Source: Podocnemis expansa (Eukaryota > Chordata > Testudines > Podocnemididae). From it: a stretch of 64,000 nt of DNA. The position numbers were made by a program, and so were the translations under genes. Below are positions 11,913-26,900 of the stretch, one piece after another. The notes under the pieces were generated by a model that was not told where the DNA came from, ran no database searches, and worked only from the letters and a program-made list of their open reading frames with translations. Location: contig ML682067.1 of assembly GCA_007922195.1 (NCBI GenBank), positions 1,502,357 to 1,566,356 on the forward strand, in the 5' to 3' direction. Position 1 is the first letter of the stretch. Each line of letters opens with the position of its first letter.

Positions 11913-14900
11913 CTGCAGAAAAAGTAGTATATTTAAGAAGTTTACATGCAAAACCAAGTTCATTTTAAATCAGTTAATGTAAGATACCTTTCCCTAGATA
12001 TTACCTCCTTAATTTGACAAGGACTTGAAATATATTTTATACTGCAGAAGATACTTCTGTTAAGATGAACAGAATTGGAGATTGAACAACGGTGGTGCAT
12101 CTGACATTCAGCAAACTCAATTAAAAAAACCACCACAAATAGATTAGAGCAGTGGTTCCCATCTGGTGGTCCATGCATGTGTGTTGGGGGAGGGGGGAGG
12201 AATTACTGCAGATAAAGGTACTGCAGGTAAAAGTGCTGTGATGAGTGCAATATGTTTGTGAGTGTAATAAATTATTAGAAATAACTGTTTTTAATACACA
12301 AGTTTGACTCCTGTCAGCCATAGGGTATGTTAAAATGTTTAAAACAGTTTATTTACATGGTGGTCCACAAAAGCTTTTGATGGCAATGTAGTGGTCCACA
12401 TAAAGGGAAAGGTTGGGAACTGCTGGATTAGAGCCTAAAAATTACAGGTTAAGCAAAAACATTAACAACATAAAACCTTGCGTTAACAAATCATTACACA
12501 GATTCAAAGCAAATACCAGCCAAACTGCCTCAATTTAGTAATGTCAATAACATCATGAAATTAACATGCACTGCATAAGAACAAATCAGAATACAGCAAT
12601 GGGCATTCTGAACAAAGCTTAATCTCATCAATCAGATATTATTCCTACGCAAGAACTTTTAATGCTACACAGATAGGACATCGTCAATGAAAGTCACACT
12701 CCCTAGACTAATGGTGAAAGATGGGTATCAAGACACCCGGCAGGCGATATGAAGATGGAAGCTAAAATTATTTCCATTACTACACCATAGGACAGCACTC
12801 AAAGTCTGGGTCATGATCCAGTACTGGGTCACGGCACCAGGGCTGCACCGGGGGGGGGGGGGGGGGGGGGCCCCCCCCCCCCCCCCCCCTCGCCCCCCCG
12901 CCAGCGGGCAGGGCACCCAGGGTGGGGGTGGTGAGGCTGCCTCTTGCTCCCCTGCCAGCCAGTGCTGCACCCAGGAGGGAGACAGTCCACTTGCCCGCTC
13001 CACCCCCCTTTGCAACCATGGTTTTCACTGTTCAATTTTCTGGCGGCAGCCGCTTTTTTTTCAGTGGAGGGTCACTGCATGGCAAAGGGATCTGGAGCTG
13101 GGTCCAGAGAAAAAAAAGTTTGACAACCACTGCCCTAAGAGCCCCACTCACAGAGCAGGAACCCATTGTGCTAGGCACTCTGCAAGCCCAGAGCCAAAAA
13201 ACAAGGTTGTTGTTTTGTGTTAATATGTCAAATTTACCATACCTGCACTTAAAAAAAACAGATTAAGATTTAGCCCTCTCCCCCTTCTCACTGAATGCAT
13301 CTGCCCAAACAAGTTTAAAAATTTAAGTAAGGAAGTGTTCAAAAGGGGGGGGGAAGCACCAATTATTACAATGTTCTCCTCCTTTTGAACTTCATATTTC
13401 CTCTTTCAGAAGCAAGCTGTAAGTCTCTGGTAACTTTTAAACTTGTTAAAAATTAAAAACAAACTATTCAATATTCCACATTCAGTTTCAGCAATAAAAT
13501 CTGAGTTTGCAAGTTGCTGAAATGGCAGCAAGGACAGAAAGGAGACCAAATAATCCAGAAAACTTTTTAAAAAATTGGAAAAAAAATAAAGAGACATTCA
13601 GATTAGAAAAAAGGTTTATAATCTTTTCCTCACTATCTTCTCTTACAAGTTCAGTAGAACTATTTTTCATATGATGTATTGCATATGGCCCCAAAATTAT
13701 TTTTGATCAGTAACATTTGAAATTAAAGAGCCATATTCTAACTCAGCCTTGTCAGAGAATGCATGAACAAACTACTGGCACACTTAAGACTACTACTTTG
13801 GACATCTCCCCTTCAAATGCAGCTGAGTAATGTACAAAAGTCTACAGATATGAAAGCTACTGTGGACTATTCAGTCTAGAACTACAGATAATACTAAACT
13901 TATATGGATAGCTTCTCAGTATATTCAGGTCCCAAGTTCATAACATTTATACAGTACAGCAAAAAGTTCAACATATTACTAAAGAACATAAACCTTAGTT
14001 TAAGACAGTACCTTAGTTGTACATGTGGCACGTAAGGGTTCGACAAGCCTATCCAACCTCTGCAGTACTGCACTTGGACAAAGGGTAGACAGTCTCACCA
14101 ACATTAAAAATGTTAGCATCTAGTTGAAGAAAACCAATTTGGAGATAATTAAGTTCTGTGCAATTTTGATCTCTTCTCTAACTCACCATACAAATATTTT
14201 AGAACACTAGCATCCTAGCACAAATATGATTAAAATACATCCCATTGTATGTTTATAAACAGCTTTCATATAATATAAATATCTGCTTTCTAATCAAACA
14301 ATATTTGCACAACAAAAACACTGCAAAACATTTTAAAGTTAGTTTAGCCAATATTTCATAATATCCATTTGATAAGAATGTTTAAATATAAATATGCAAG
14401 ATAATTAACCTTAATGTCATAATGATCCTTCAAGCCATCTTCAACGTGGTTTAGAAATTCAAATATGTCTAGTCTATCCAGACAGCTATCTAAAAGAGTA
14501 TACATGCATTCAAAAGCTGCCTTTCTAATGTCCAGCCCATCATCAACTGTATGCTTGAATGGTCCCATTTCCACCTGTAAACACACACATAAAAACAAAA
14601 CAATATTTTAGAAAAGAATACGTTTACTAAAATTTAAAATCAGTTTACAAAAGTATTTTGCCGTCTCAAACACTTCACCTACCTCTCTTATTAGTTCTTT
14701 TCTGACTTTTGTTTCATTGTAAAGATGAGGAAGCACAGTATCTAAAAGGTCCCTTATTAATGATGGTTTATTGTGTGCTGCTGAATTAAATGTCACTAGT
14801 GCCACTCTCCTTACATTGAGATCTGGATCTTCCAATGTTTTTAGAAAATCACCTGCAAATATGCAAAGACATGATTACCAATAGACATTTTCATCTGCTA

Positions 14901-17900
14901 CTGCTAGAAACCTGAAAAAGTTCTTCAGATTGTGTTTATTTTCATCTTTTAACAGAGAGCTCTTTACTGTGCAAACTGGTTTTGATGGAGCTCAACATGA
15001 TATTGTTTCGTTTAACAGCAACACTGCAAACTATACTTTATTAACTTCCTTCTGCAGCATGGGGCATAGGTCACTTACAGGTGGATTCTCTGTACCTTTT
15101 AAGTCTTTAAATCATTATCTGAGGACTCAGGTTAGGGGCCATTACAGGAGTGGATGGGTGAAGTTCTGTGGCCTGCATTGTGCAGGACACACCAGATGAT
15201 CGTAACAGTCCATTCTGACTTTAGAATCTAAGTATGAGTCTACAAAATGAGCTTAAAGATTTTAATACAGGGATAAAGTGAAGCGTAATAGTGAGTAAAT
15301 AATAATAAACAGTGAAGTGAAATAGTGAAGCATATGCCTATCCAGTTCTCACAATGTTGTTAGTATTACACAGTTCTGAATATAATTCTATGACATAAAA
15401 TTGAACCCATATGTATGAATATGTAAATGTAAAATATTAGTATAATGAATTTGCAACAGAAATGTTCTGTTATGCAAAAGTATCATGAGCTTAACCACCA
15501 TTTACACTGTTTTTTTAATTGATAAGTTTTTATTGCTGAGAGATAAGCCTTGCATAATTACTGAAAAACACCTTAAACAATCATGAATACTGTCATCTTT
15601 CCCCTTACTTATTTGTTTTAATTTCCTTAAAAATATACATATGAGTAAACTTTGCAAACTCTGGAATGAAGGAATTGATTAGAGAGTTCATCTTCAAGCA
15701 CCTTCCAAAACATATTTTAAAAACAACTAAGGCAAGCAGAATCATCCAGTGTACACTCTTAAAATTATCATGTAAAGAACCACACTCACCATATATTAAG
15801 ATAAAAACATCTCAATAGATCAGGGATCAGCAATGCTGGCTCAATGAACTACCTGTTGCTCCTTGAGTGTCCCCTTCTGGCTCCCTGGCAAACTCCTCCA
15901 GGGAGCGAGGTGTGCTCCGGGGACTCCCGGCTGGCCCCAGCATTGTGGCCAAATCATGGGCACTAGGGTTACCCCCAACCTCCCATGACAACTGTATGAA
16001 CTGGAAGCAGCCCAGCGGGCCCTAGTGCTGGTGGGAGTGGTTACGGGTAGCATGCACTACCTCCATCCCTCCCTCTAGTGGCAGGGTGGAGCAGCGCTGC
16101 CCCGCCTACCCCCAGCTGGCCACCCCTCCCAAGAGCAGCCAGTGGAGGGCTGCAGTTTGCAGAGGCGGGGCTCTGGAATGGCCCACTCTGAGGAGTTCAG
16201 GCCGCTTCAACCCGGCCACCCCAGGGCTGAACAGAAGCTGCCTCGCCCCCAGGCTCTGGATCAGACCTGTTCAAGCCCTGGGGTGGCTGGGTCGAAGTGG
16301 CCTGAACTCCACGGAGGGGCCATTACAGGGCCCCGCCTCCACAGGCTGCAGCTCTCTGCCAGCTGCTCTTGGGAGAGGCGGCCAGCTATGGGTAGGCAGG
16401 GCAGCACTGCTCAACCCCGCCAGGGGAGGGACACACAGAAGGAGCGCACACTGCCCGCATATCCCCTGCCAATGCTAGGGGCCGCAGTGCAGCTGCTGGA
16501 CTGGCTTGGGTTCATGCGGTTGTGGTGGGAGGGGGGGGGGAAAATGGCTCTTATACTCTTTTGGGTTGCCGACCCCTGGCTTAAGCGTATTATAAATACA
16601 TACATACTTATTCCAGATACACACAGAGTCTAAAATAAAGCACAACTGTATCATAAGAAAATAGTTCATTTAGAATGCAAGACCGATACAAAGGTTTGCA
16701 TTTCTTTAAAAATACTCCATTTAGTAAAAATTGAAAAGGCTGACATCTAAAATAGAGTACTAAACCTCTGTAAAAATTATGTTCTTAGTTTCTCTATAAA
16801 TATTTTCTACAGTGGATTTGACAAAGATTACTACATTCCTGGAGGGTCATGAACAAAAACAGATCTGAGTATCAGGAAATCATGTGGCAATGCATGGCCT
16901 GTTTTACCTCCTAAAGATGTATGCTCTAAATATCTCAGTTACTTCAGAATCAATAATACATTTTGGCAGCTGATTAGTTCCTTTAAGTAATGTATTAAGA
17001 TTATATACAATGGAAATCTTCCAGTTTCTAAATGGAGGTCGGCAACCCCCAGCAAGTGTGCCATGGTGACTATTTATAGTAGCACACAGGGCTCCCAGAC
17101 TTGAAGCACCACAACACTTCTGCCCTGTGGGCCCTGCACCCTCAGGGGTCTGTGCCTCAAGAGCCATGTGCTTCTCCCACTGGCCCCGATCCCCAGCAGA
17201 GGGGGTGGGGCCAGCAGGGAAAAGAAGCCCACACCTGCAGCCCCCAATCCCCAGTGGGAGAGGGTGGCCAGCAGCAAAAAGCCCACACATGTGGCTCCTG
17301 ACCCTGATCCCCAGCTCCTGTGTGCTTGGGGGGGGGGGGGGGAGGGAGAGAATCTGGCACTGGGGCCAGCAAAGGTCATTGACCCCTGTTCTAATGCAAT
17401 ACATGACTATATATACACACATTTGAGTTTAAAATTCACTATTTGAAAAGAAATTCAGCATTTTAGAAAAGGAAATGGTTAGCAATCTTGCACCTATTGC
17501 TAGGCTTGGCACCTCTGTGATCTATACAGAGAAGACATCACCGCCTTAATGACATCCTGTAAGCTTAGGTCTACACTCTTCAGCAACTGTTCTCATTAAA
17601 AGACGTCACTGGTGGGTGCTTATTTAATGTACTTAAAGCATTCTTTAAAATGGATTCTTTGCACTTCATCTTCTAGTAAACAAGTCTGAATAGTAAATGC
17701 TTAAGAAGAAACTATGTTTAATTTAAAAATGTACAAGAAACTTACCTATGCAGTTCTTTAACAGTGGATCTATGGGTTGTGGATGATCAGAAATAGTGAA
17801 CTTCACAGCAGTAACCACTGAACTTCGAGCATATGATGACCCTAATACCAAATATTTTATTTTAGTTATAAAATATTGAAATAACTATATATGTTTAATT

Positions 17901-20900
17901 AAATTATTAAATAAGCCATCTTCTCTAATCATACTATGCCTATTTTTCTAAGAAAAGCATTACTTGATACAACTTTTAAAATACTAAGGAATTTGATGTT
18001 ACTGCTTGGCTGGCAAGGTGTTAAGCTTCTTTCATGCAGTTCCATTATTACATTTTAGACAGAGACTGATGTTAAATGTTAATTAGAAATACATTCACTA
18101 AACTCATCTTCTATACCACTGTCATCACATAATGAATGCCTTAATTAAAAATGTACCCCAATAGATTCAGCTGTAGCACTACAAAGGAACTCTTTGTTCT
18201 AAACAAATGCAAATATCTGTTTATGTCAATACAATCCTAGAAGTGCAATTACTGTATTGAACCATGGACAGTGAACATATTTATCCCTCAACCTTTATCA
18301 TCCTTATATTTCACAAGTCATTAAATTATATCCCAAAACTGTTTGTGTGCTTCATTTGCTGGGGGGACAAGTACACTGCTGTCTCCATGCTCATAAAATA
18401 CTTAAATAGTTTTAAATTTACAATTCTGCACTAATGGAGTCAACATTACATTATCTCAAAAGCCATAAGCTTATTATCAAAGTGAGGTGTAGAAGCAATT
18501 CAGGTTATACACTATCTACTTCCTCCAATATAAGGAAAACTGTATTCTAAAAACAATGGCCACTCCAATACTTATCTGAAAAGCACATATCTATTAATTA
18601 TCCAGTTGAACAGTATGTAGATTTTAACAAATTTTGGATCACTGCTCCATAATAATATTATGAGATTTAAGTGCCTTTTTTCTTATGCCTCCATGAATGA
18701 CACGTAAAAAAATCAGGTGTTGAAAGGCAGCATGATCTCATTGGCCGAATATCTCTGGAAGCAGTCCACAATTCAAGAAGAGAGATGTCATACAATGTTC
18801 AAAAGGGGCAGCCATGTTAGTCTTGCTTCTTTTGTTAGGACTAGGAGTCCTGTGGCACTTAGAGACTAACAAAATTTAGCTATTTATTATGTCATACAAT
18901 AAAACTCAAAAGTAAGCTACTACAGATAGCTTAAACTCATTGTCAGAAGTAAAAGACTTTTTTCCGTCTCTTAACATAGAGGGCTCCCCCCACAGAATAA
19001 TAGCCTACCTGATGCCAAATATCCCTTGAGCCGTGGAAGCAGAGTCTCTGGGTCTATTAAAGTAAGCTTGCCCAAGCATTCAGCAACAACATTCCTGGTA
19101 CCCTCTTCTGCACATTCACAGTGTTTCAGCAGTAAGGCCCAGATGTTCTCAACATATGGTTTGAGGCCTACCACTGACGCAGAGCTAATTATTTCTTTCA
19201 AGGAATGGAGAAGAAGATATTGCCTCTTAGGCTGACTAGTTATTTCTTGTAAGACGAATGGTAGATATTCAGGAAGATTGCCAACACTAATACTCCCTAG
19301 AGCATAAGATGCTGCTGACTTGACTTCTTCACTAGGAGAGGAGAATGCTTCCAGAATCACAGACTTGAGCTCAATTTGTCCACTCAGGTCAATGTGATGC
19401 CCAACTTCTCCAAGAGACAGCAAAGCTAAAAGACGAATAGAATCTGTAGACCTTGAATTCTTGACATCTTGAATAAACTGACCTACTACAGCTGGTCCCT
19501 CTTTGGGGCAAGCTCGGGTAAGGGCAGCTACACATTTCGCAATGGAATAATAAGACTGCTTGTGCGTAAGTGCTGTGCTCTGCGAGTACACTGGACCTGT
19601 TAACATGCGTAATAAATCCATATATCCTAAGTTATTTGTTCCAGTCACAACCAGAGCTTGAAAAAATTCTAGCATAGCACTAAGTGCTCCACCTTGCAAT
19701 AATGGTGATCTCACCAGGCCAATAAGTTCATTAAGAATGGACCCACTGATCTTTGAGAGGGAAGAAGGATACACTTTAGCTAATGTAGTCAGAAAACTGA
19801 TGGCCATTTGTGATACATGCATATCACTTTCACTGATAAGAGGTGGAAGCTCATCCAAGACAGCATCAATCATCGCAGCTGTCAAGCTGTCACTGTAATT
19901 TTTAATTAAGATATCCAGAGCAGAAAGTGTGCCCAGTTTCAAAGCTCGCTGGTTTTTTCTTAGGAAAGAGGCAAGAATAGGAACGCCTTCCCCAAGGATT
20001 GGTCGCAGATCTATCTTCAAAGGAGACCCCGCAATCAGTGTCAAGGCCTTCACTGTAGTTAAGCGAGTAATCTCATTCTTTAGTCTCTCTAGGAAGATCT
20101 GAAGCGTACTAGGCAGGTCAGTGCCCAGATTATCACCAAGGCTGCAAATGATCTGGCCCATACAGGAGATTGCCCTCTCTTTTACTTCCTGATCAATGTC
20201 AGCAGCCTTCAGTCTCTTGATGGTGCAAGTAAACAAATCTTTGATATAAGGTGTGGCATCAAAGGAAGAAGGCTGATCTAAAGGACGAATGACCTTCACA
20301 AGCTGCTGTGTAACCAGAAGTGCCTCTGATGTTATCTTGTAAAAAGGGTCTCCAACACAAGCTACAACAGGAGGCACCAGTGCTTGAACATGAGCATGGA
20401 AGACTTGGGGAGAATGGTTACATAGGATCACATACAGACAAGACAAAGCATCTATCTTCAAATTAGAGGAGCTTGATTTGTCATTCAGTGAAAAAATTAT
20501 TCCTGAAAAAGAAGACAGATTCTGTTATTTGTGTGTTTATTTTTATCATCATAATTCACAAAAAGGCCTAAAGAGCTGCGGTCAAATTATACTGACACTT
20601 TCTGCTCCCAAAAATTTCCTTCCAGACACCCATTCCCACCTCTCATTTAAAGTAGTTAAAAAGTTTCCAAACTTCATCTACTCAAGAGCACACATAGTAG
20701 CCATTTCTTGGGTTTTGCTGTCTTTACTTTAGCTAGTAGAGCAGATATTCAAACACAACTTCTCAAAAAGAGCATACTTAAAATGTGTGCACACACACAT
20801 CCCTTGGTACTTCATGTGACAAACAAGTTAGATGTCTTAGCTGCATCTAAAGACTGACAATACTTAAAAATGCCATTATTCTCTGAAAAAGTGATGTAAA

Positions 20901-23900
20901 ATTGCTATAGAAGGTTGCATATTTATAGCTTCTCAGCAGTTTGTTTCAACATCTGCTTAGTTTACCAATAGAATTTTCTAGCTATTATTCCTGTAAATTC
21001 TACAACAAATTTGAAAGCTTTTAATTTTTATTTTTGGAGGTGGAGGGCGGGCGGCCTTACCCACAACCACCAATTGTAAAGATTCTGCATATGCTGTACA
21101 AGTGGAAATATGGATAGCATTTAGTCCGGCACAGGTGGGGATGTGGGCAGAATTCAGCCTTCCAACTAAACACAAGTTGACGACTTTGTTCACACACACT
21201 AGGTAAAATGAATCTAGCTCAAGTCCATAAATATGCTGGTTCTTCAGCACTAACCAAAGGAAAAATGTTACTAAACTATGTATATGGGTTCATAAAGAAG
21301 CTAATCTTTCAATTACAGCTGAGTGGCATTTTCTTAATTTAGAACTACAATTCAAAAATTTCTAAATCATAAATCCTGGTATTTGTAAGAAAAGCTTTGA
21401 AGTCAAAGTCACAGCAAACCTTATAACAGACTTACAAATACATTTTTCATACCTGGTACAAGAACAGGAATGTGTTGTGTAAGAGCTCCAGGTAAAACGT
21501 TTACCAGTTCAGTTAGCATGTTAAAACAACACTGACGAGTCTTCACACTCTTCTCCTTCATCTGTTTGTGCAAGGCTTTAACTATGTTGGGAACCTGTAG
21601 TTATTACACACCTGTTAACTAGTTCAGCAGTAACATTTACTTTACACACCTGTCCTAAATTATGGAAAAATCCCTCTCTCTGGGCTTCAATTCTCCAGAC
21701 AAGCCTTATTTCTAGCTACACTGACAGAATTAGATGATGTTTCAAATCAGTTCCTATCCCAGGAAATTTTAATTTAAAATTAAGGTCAGAACTAAACAAA
21801 ACATTTTTCCATATAGCTTCTCCTTACCCTATTAAATCAGTTTGGAAAAAGATTCTGTTAGTACATTTGCTTCTCTCTGTTCTGAAGGCAAAATATGTTC
21901 CATTGATCAAGTATCTCCTTCCCTTTACATGGAGAATTTAAATTTCATTTCTATTTTGAATTTACCTCAAAAGCTATAATGGAGCACGTCGTATGAATGT
22001 TTTGTTTTTTAAAACAGGGCAAATATAAAATTAGGTACATAGACTCCACAGAATTTTTAGCGAACGGCAACCAATAATTAAAATCAAATAAGCACTCTAT
22101 GGAGTCTAACAGGTTATTCCAGTTTCCAGATCAACTGCAGTTATCTGAGCCAACTCCCTACAATCCCTCTCAGCTAAATGAATACAATCAGAACCCGCAA
22201 TATGGCCAGCTACAAGAAACTGGTGACAACTAGTTATTTCATCATTTTCCATATGAACCCGGAGCACAATGAACAATCAGCACAGCCTTCTCTCAAACAT
22301 GGAATTAAAAAAATCCTGACAGCTAACCTGACTCTGAAGCATCGTCAAAGGTGTCTCTCCTTGTTCCATTGCATCAGGATCACACAGCCAACTCTGTACA
22401 GGTCGAGTTTGTTTTAAAAGAGAAAGATATGCATGGAAAACATCTGCTTTCACATTCTCCTCACGCTCTTTGAATCTGGCTATTAAAGCAGGGGACACTG
22501 TCTTGTAGAATTCCGGAAGCATTTCATGGCGTGTGCTAACCACAGCATCCAAACATTTAGCAGCTGCACGTCTCACTTTCCAGCTCATATCGTCATCATC
22601 ACTATATTCATCATCACTCCCTTGACAAAATAAAATGAATTTCTATTATACATAAATAGTCATTTAACACTAGCAGTTCTGTACAAGAAGTTTTGTTTTA
22701 CAGAATCCAAACTTACATGATGGAACAAATTGTTAAATGTGTAAAACTGACCAAGACAGATAATATATTAGCTTAAGAAATTTAAGAAGCAACTATAATC
22801 AGAATAAAAGTATACAAAAGGTCCTTCAAAACTGCCTTAGTCCTAGAACTAATTATATACTTTGCTAGCTTCCTCACAGCAGTCCCTCACATGTATCCTC
22901 TCCTTTGCTTCAGTTGGTAATTGGAGAAAGAATTGCTCTAACCACACTTGCGGCCTTACTAAATTTTTTGTTTTAAATCTTCTCCTATTAAGAGAGACAA
23001 TAAGGCAATAATCAGTAGCACACTGACACTCTGAAAACTAGTCTGTTCACATTTTACCCTTATTGGAGACATTTATATCAGCAAGAAATTGTACATGGGG
23101 TTCAATGACTTGTCATTTGTCCTCATACACTACAATTATATTTGTATGCCATTCTATTAAAAAAAACACCCACCAACATGCAACAGTGGCTTTGTGAGCA
23201 TTGCTTTGGGAACAGAGACAAGATATCAAATTTCTAAATACTCAACGGTTTGCTTGTTTGTTTTTTTTTAAATCTCTCATGTCTCTACTTACTTTGTTGT
23301 ACATTACTCTGGACTACATATACTCCAATTAATCCGACCAATTTAGAAAAAACTAGATTACACTTATTAAACAGCAAAGATGATTTTTTAACAGTTAGAA
23401 ATAACTATTCTTACACCCTAAAAGTCTGAACACTAAATCAAGTGTTAGAGTATTCCATTTAACTTTCCTTCACAGAAGAACAAGGTCCTCTGAAGAAACT
23501 TCTAAAGGACCAAGGAAGCTCCTTGTAAAACTAGTTTCAGAGAAAAAAAAACTTCTTTACCAACAAACCCTACTATATTTCATAAAGAAAGAAGAAGGGA
23601 AGCAGAACATGGAAGAGCTAAACAGACTGTTAAGATAACTATTTAAAAATTAATTTAAAAGCATAGCTGGATGGCCCAGTAGAAAGAATGCTCTACCTTT
23701 CCCCCTGAGGCAACTTAGGTTGAGATCTAACTGAGGCATAACCATGTGATCTTGCTATTCTTAAACTCCAAAATCCACATTTAGTGAGGAGCCAATCTTG
23801 GTTGTTCAACCTGTGGCCTGGGAGCCAGAATGCATCCTGCCAAAGGCTGCTACCTGACTTGCCTGGTGCAATTCCCCCCCAACACACACAAGGCCAGTTA

Positions 23901-26900
23901 GAGCTAAGCAGCAGCTCCTCCCCACCCCTTCCTTTCGGACCCTTGCCAACAGGGAGCAGCCTCTCTCCACCCCTCTAGCCCCGGGCACTGCTCTGCACTG
24001 TAACAGCCAGAACTCAGGGGCAGAGTGGGCATAAGCAATCAGCTCCTCCCCTATGCACGCTGGTCAACATTTATAGGAACTCAGGCCAGTCCAGCACCCC
24101 AAGCCTGCACCCTTAAGCAGCCCCAGTTAGCTGGAATGCTGCCCTGTGAAATGTGCCAACTGCCCACAAGAGCCTAGCTTGAGGAAGCAGCCTCCCATCT
24201 CCATACAAGTTGGCTGCTGGGTGCAGGGGCCGTGTCAACCACAGCTCCCAGTTCCCTCCTCTTTCTTTCCTCTCCTTCCCCTCTCAGCCCCTCATTTGGT
24301 TATCAGTCCAGCAAACAACCCAGGACAGGGAGGGGAAGCCACTTCTCCCAGCCAAGCCCTTGCAGGTCAGAGGGATCAGAGTTGGAAAAGGATCCCCAGC
24401 CACTTGCACAGCTGCCAGGGAGGACAGTCAAATGGGTGGTGGGGCACAGCGAAAGGAGGACAGAGCCACCCCCAGTGAGGGGGGCAGCAAGTGGGGAGAG
24501 CACCACAGCCATGGGAAAGAGACATGAGTGAAGTGACCAGTTACGTCTTCCCCCTACCCCTCCTACAAAGCTCCCCACTCCACCAGCAACCACTGCTAAA
24601 AATGGAAATTGGCATCTGTACCCACCACCCCATCCTGTGCCAGCCTGGCACAGCACCCCCCCCCCCCCGCAAATCTTGCTCACCACAATCAGTGGTGAAA
24701 AAAAAAAACAACTTTGCAGTGTGGCACCCAAGCTAAAAGACTAGACACCCCGGACCAAAGTATCAGTAAAGATAGCAAGCTATCTAGCAGCAATATAACC
24801 ATTTTATACTTCTCATACCCAACCAAATGAGAGAGTGAGAAATGCACTGACTGATGGGAACTTGGAAAAAACATTCCCTGGCAAGACTGAAGGCCTGAAC
24901 TCTGTTTCAGAAGAACTTAAGATATCATTTTTAACAAAAATTACGTTTCCAACCATGGTTGCAAAGATAACCAAATGTAAGCTGATGTTATTCTCCTGCA
25001 GACTTCTCCACATCTCTGCTGCTGCTCACAGCCTCAAACAGTAAAGTGGTATTAAGACCTTCTGAGTCTTCCACTCCATCCCCTGCAACTGTGGCATTCA
25101 TTTATGCGATGTTTTGTGGTGTTTTATTCAGCATAATTAGATATTCTTTTTGGTTTGCATTTGTACATCAACTAGCATAACCAGGTCCTCATCTATGACT
25201 AGGACCCACTACATGCTATGGTAAAACAAATAAAAACAACAATACATATCTCGTCCAAAGCAGCATCTATCATCTTCCCTCATGCACATCTTAAATTCAT
25301 TCTTCAAATTTCTTTCAACTTCTAGCTCTTATGCTAAAGAATTCCTCTGCCTTCCTCATGTTTCCATGAGTCAAGTACTTTTGAACATTTATGTCATTTT
25401 CACAATAATCCCTCAACTCACAATATCATGCCAACGGATGCACTAAAAACCTATGTAAATGGATGCCACCTTGTTCACCTTACTGAGTGTAGTAAATGGC
25501 CATGCCTCACAAAAAATCAATATAAACATGAAAATGTTGCAATTTAGGCTCAATAGCTCTTTTCTACAAAACCAAAACAAAAATATACCTTGATCATCAT
25601 CATCACCACCATCAGCATCCATAGCATTTTCATCTTCATCTTCATCATCATAATTGTAATTAGGATCATATGTAAGGTATTTAAGACAAATGTTTATGAT
25701 GGTAGACACGTGAGGATAAACTTCCTTAGGACATCTGTGTAATAAATTTAACACACAAAAGATTCTTACAATATTTATCTTGATGAATTATCTTTACAAA
25801 AGAAATTCAACACTAGATGCTTTAGCACTATTCCACCAGCAAAACTAATATTGCTGGAATTCCTGTTACCTATGATGTTTTTCTCACAGTCAGACCAGTA
25901 TGCAACTTGATATACAAGAACACAGGCCAAATAGAGAAAGGATAGTTTGAAGATTAGAAAAAGATATGGAATTTCACCTCTTCAGACAGAAACAAATAAA
26001 ACATAAATATAGTTCACTAGCCACTACGAAGTCCTGTAGTTCAGTTCTCATAATTCAGCTCCCAAAAGCTACTGTGACGATTATTGCCATTACTCTCAGT
26101 CAAAACACAGGTCAAAGAAAAAGATGGCTACTTACTTGTAAACCGGTGTTCTTAAGATGTGTTGATCATGTCCATTCCAAGTAGATGTGTGTGCACCACG
26201 TGCAAAGTTCACCAGAAAGCTTTCCCTCAGAAGTACTCGCAGGGTTGGTTCTAGTGCTACCTGGAATAACATGCCACTACAGACCTCCATATAGGAGCCT
26301 GGAAACCCCCGCCTCTTCAGTTCCTTCTCATCTGCTAGCTCCTACAGAGCGGTAGGTGGGTGAGTCTTGGAATGGACATGGGCACCACTTCTTAAAGAAC
26401 ACCAGTTACAGGTCAGTAACCATCTTCTCCTCTTTGAGTGCTTGCTCATATCAGTTCCAAGCAGGTAATTCCCACACCAGACCAACAAAGCGGGTGTCAC
26501 CACTTAACTGAACTACAGACTGGAGAACTGCTCTTCTGAATGTTGTGCAATTTCCGGGTTGTTGAGTGACCACAAAATAGGCCAAGACTGTACGAACGGT
26601 GGACCAAATAATTGCTCTGTCTTGAATTGAATCTGGACCAGGCAGGCCATTCACGAGGCCCGGGATCTTGTTGACTAAGCTCTCGGCTTCAAAGCCAGTA
26701 CTTCGGCCAAGTCATAGCAGGTCCTTATACATCATGTAACCCACGGAGAGATTCTGCAAGTGCTACAAACAAACAGCTATGTGGTTTGGCCCTTTCTATA
26801 TAAAAGGCCAATGCCCTTCTGACATCCAGGAAATGTAATCTGTATTCACGACTGTCGGCACGTGGGTAGAAAACTGAAAGAAAGATATCTTGATTTATGT

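Noticed and set aside
12780..13266. Gly/Pro-rich frames on both strands
   Set aside because: Produced by the G/C homopolymer hairpin inside a hAT element.
16086..16633. 130- and 163-codon overlapping open frames
   Set aside because: Two frames open at once inside a GC-rich hAT-like element; no recognisable protein.
23665..23735. tRNA gene
   Set aside because: A tRNA-like 5' half only; no B box or acceptor stem can be completed.
24303..24731. 142-codon minus-strand frame
   Set aside because: Lies in the GC-rich interior of the hAT-like element at 23797-24752, overlapping several open frames on the other strand.
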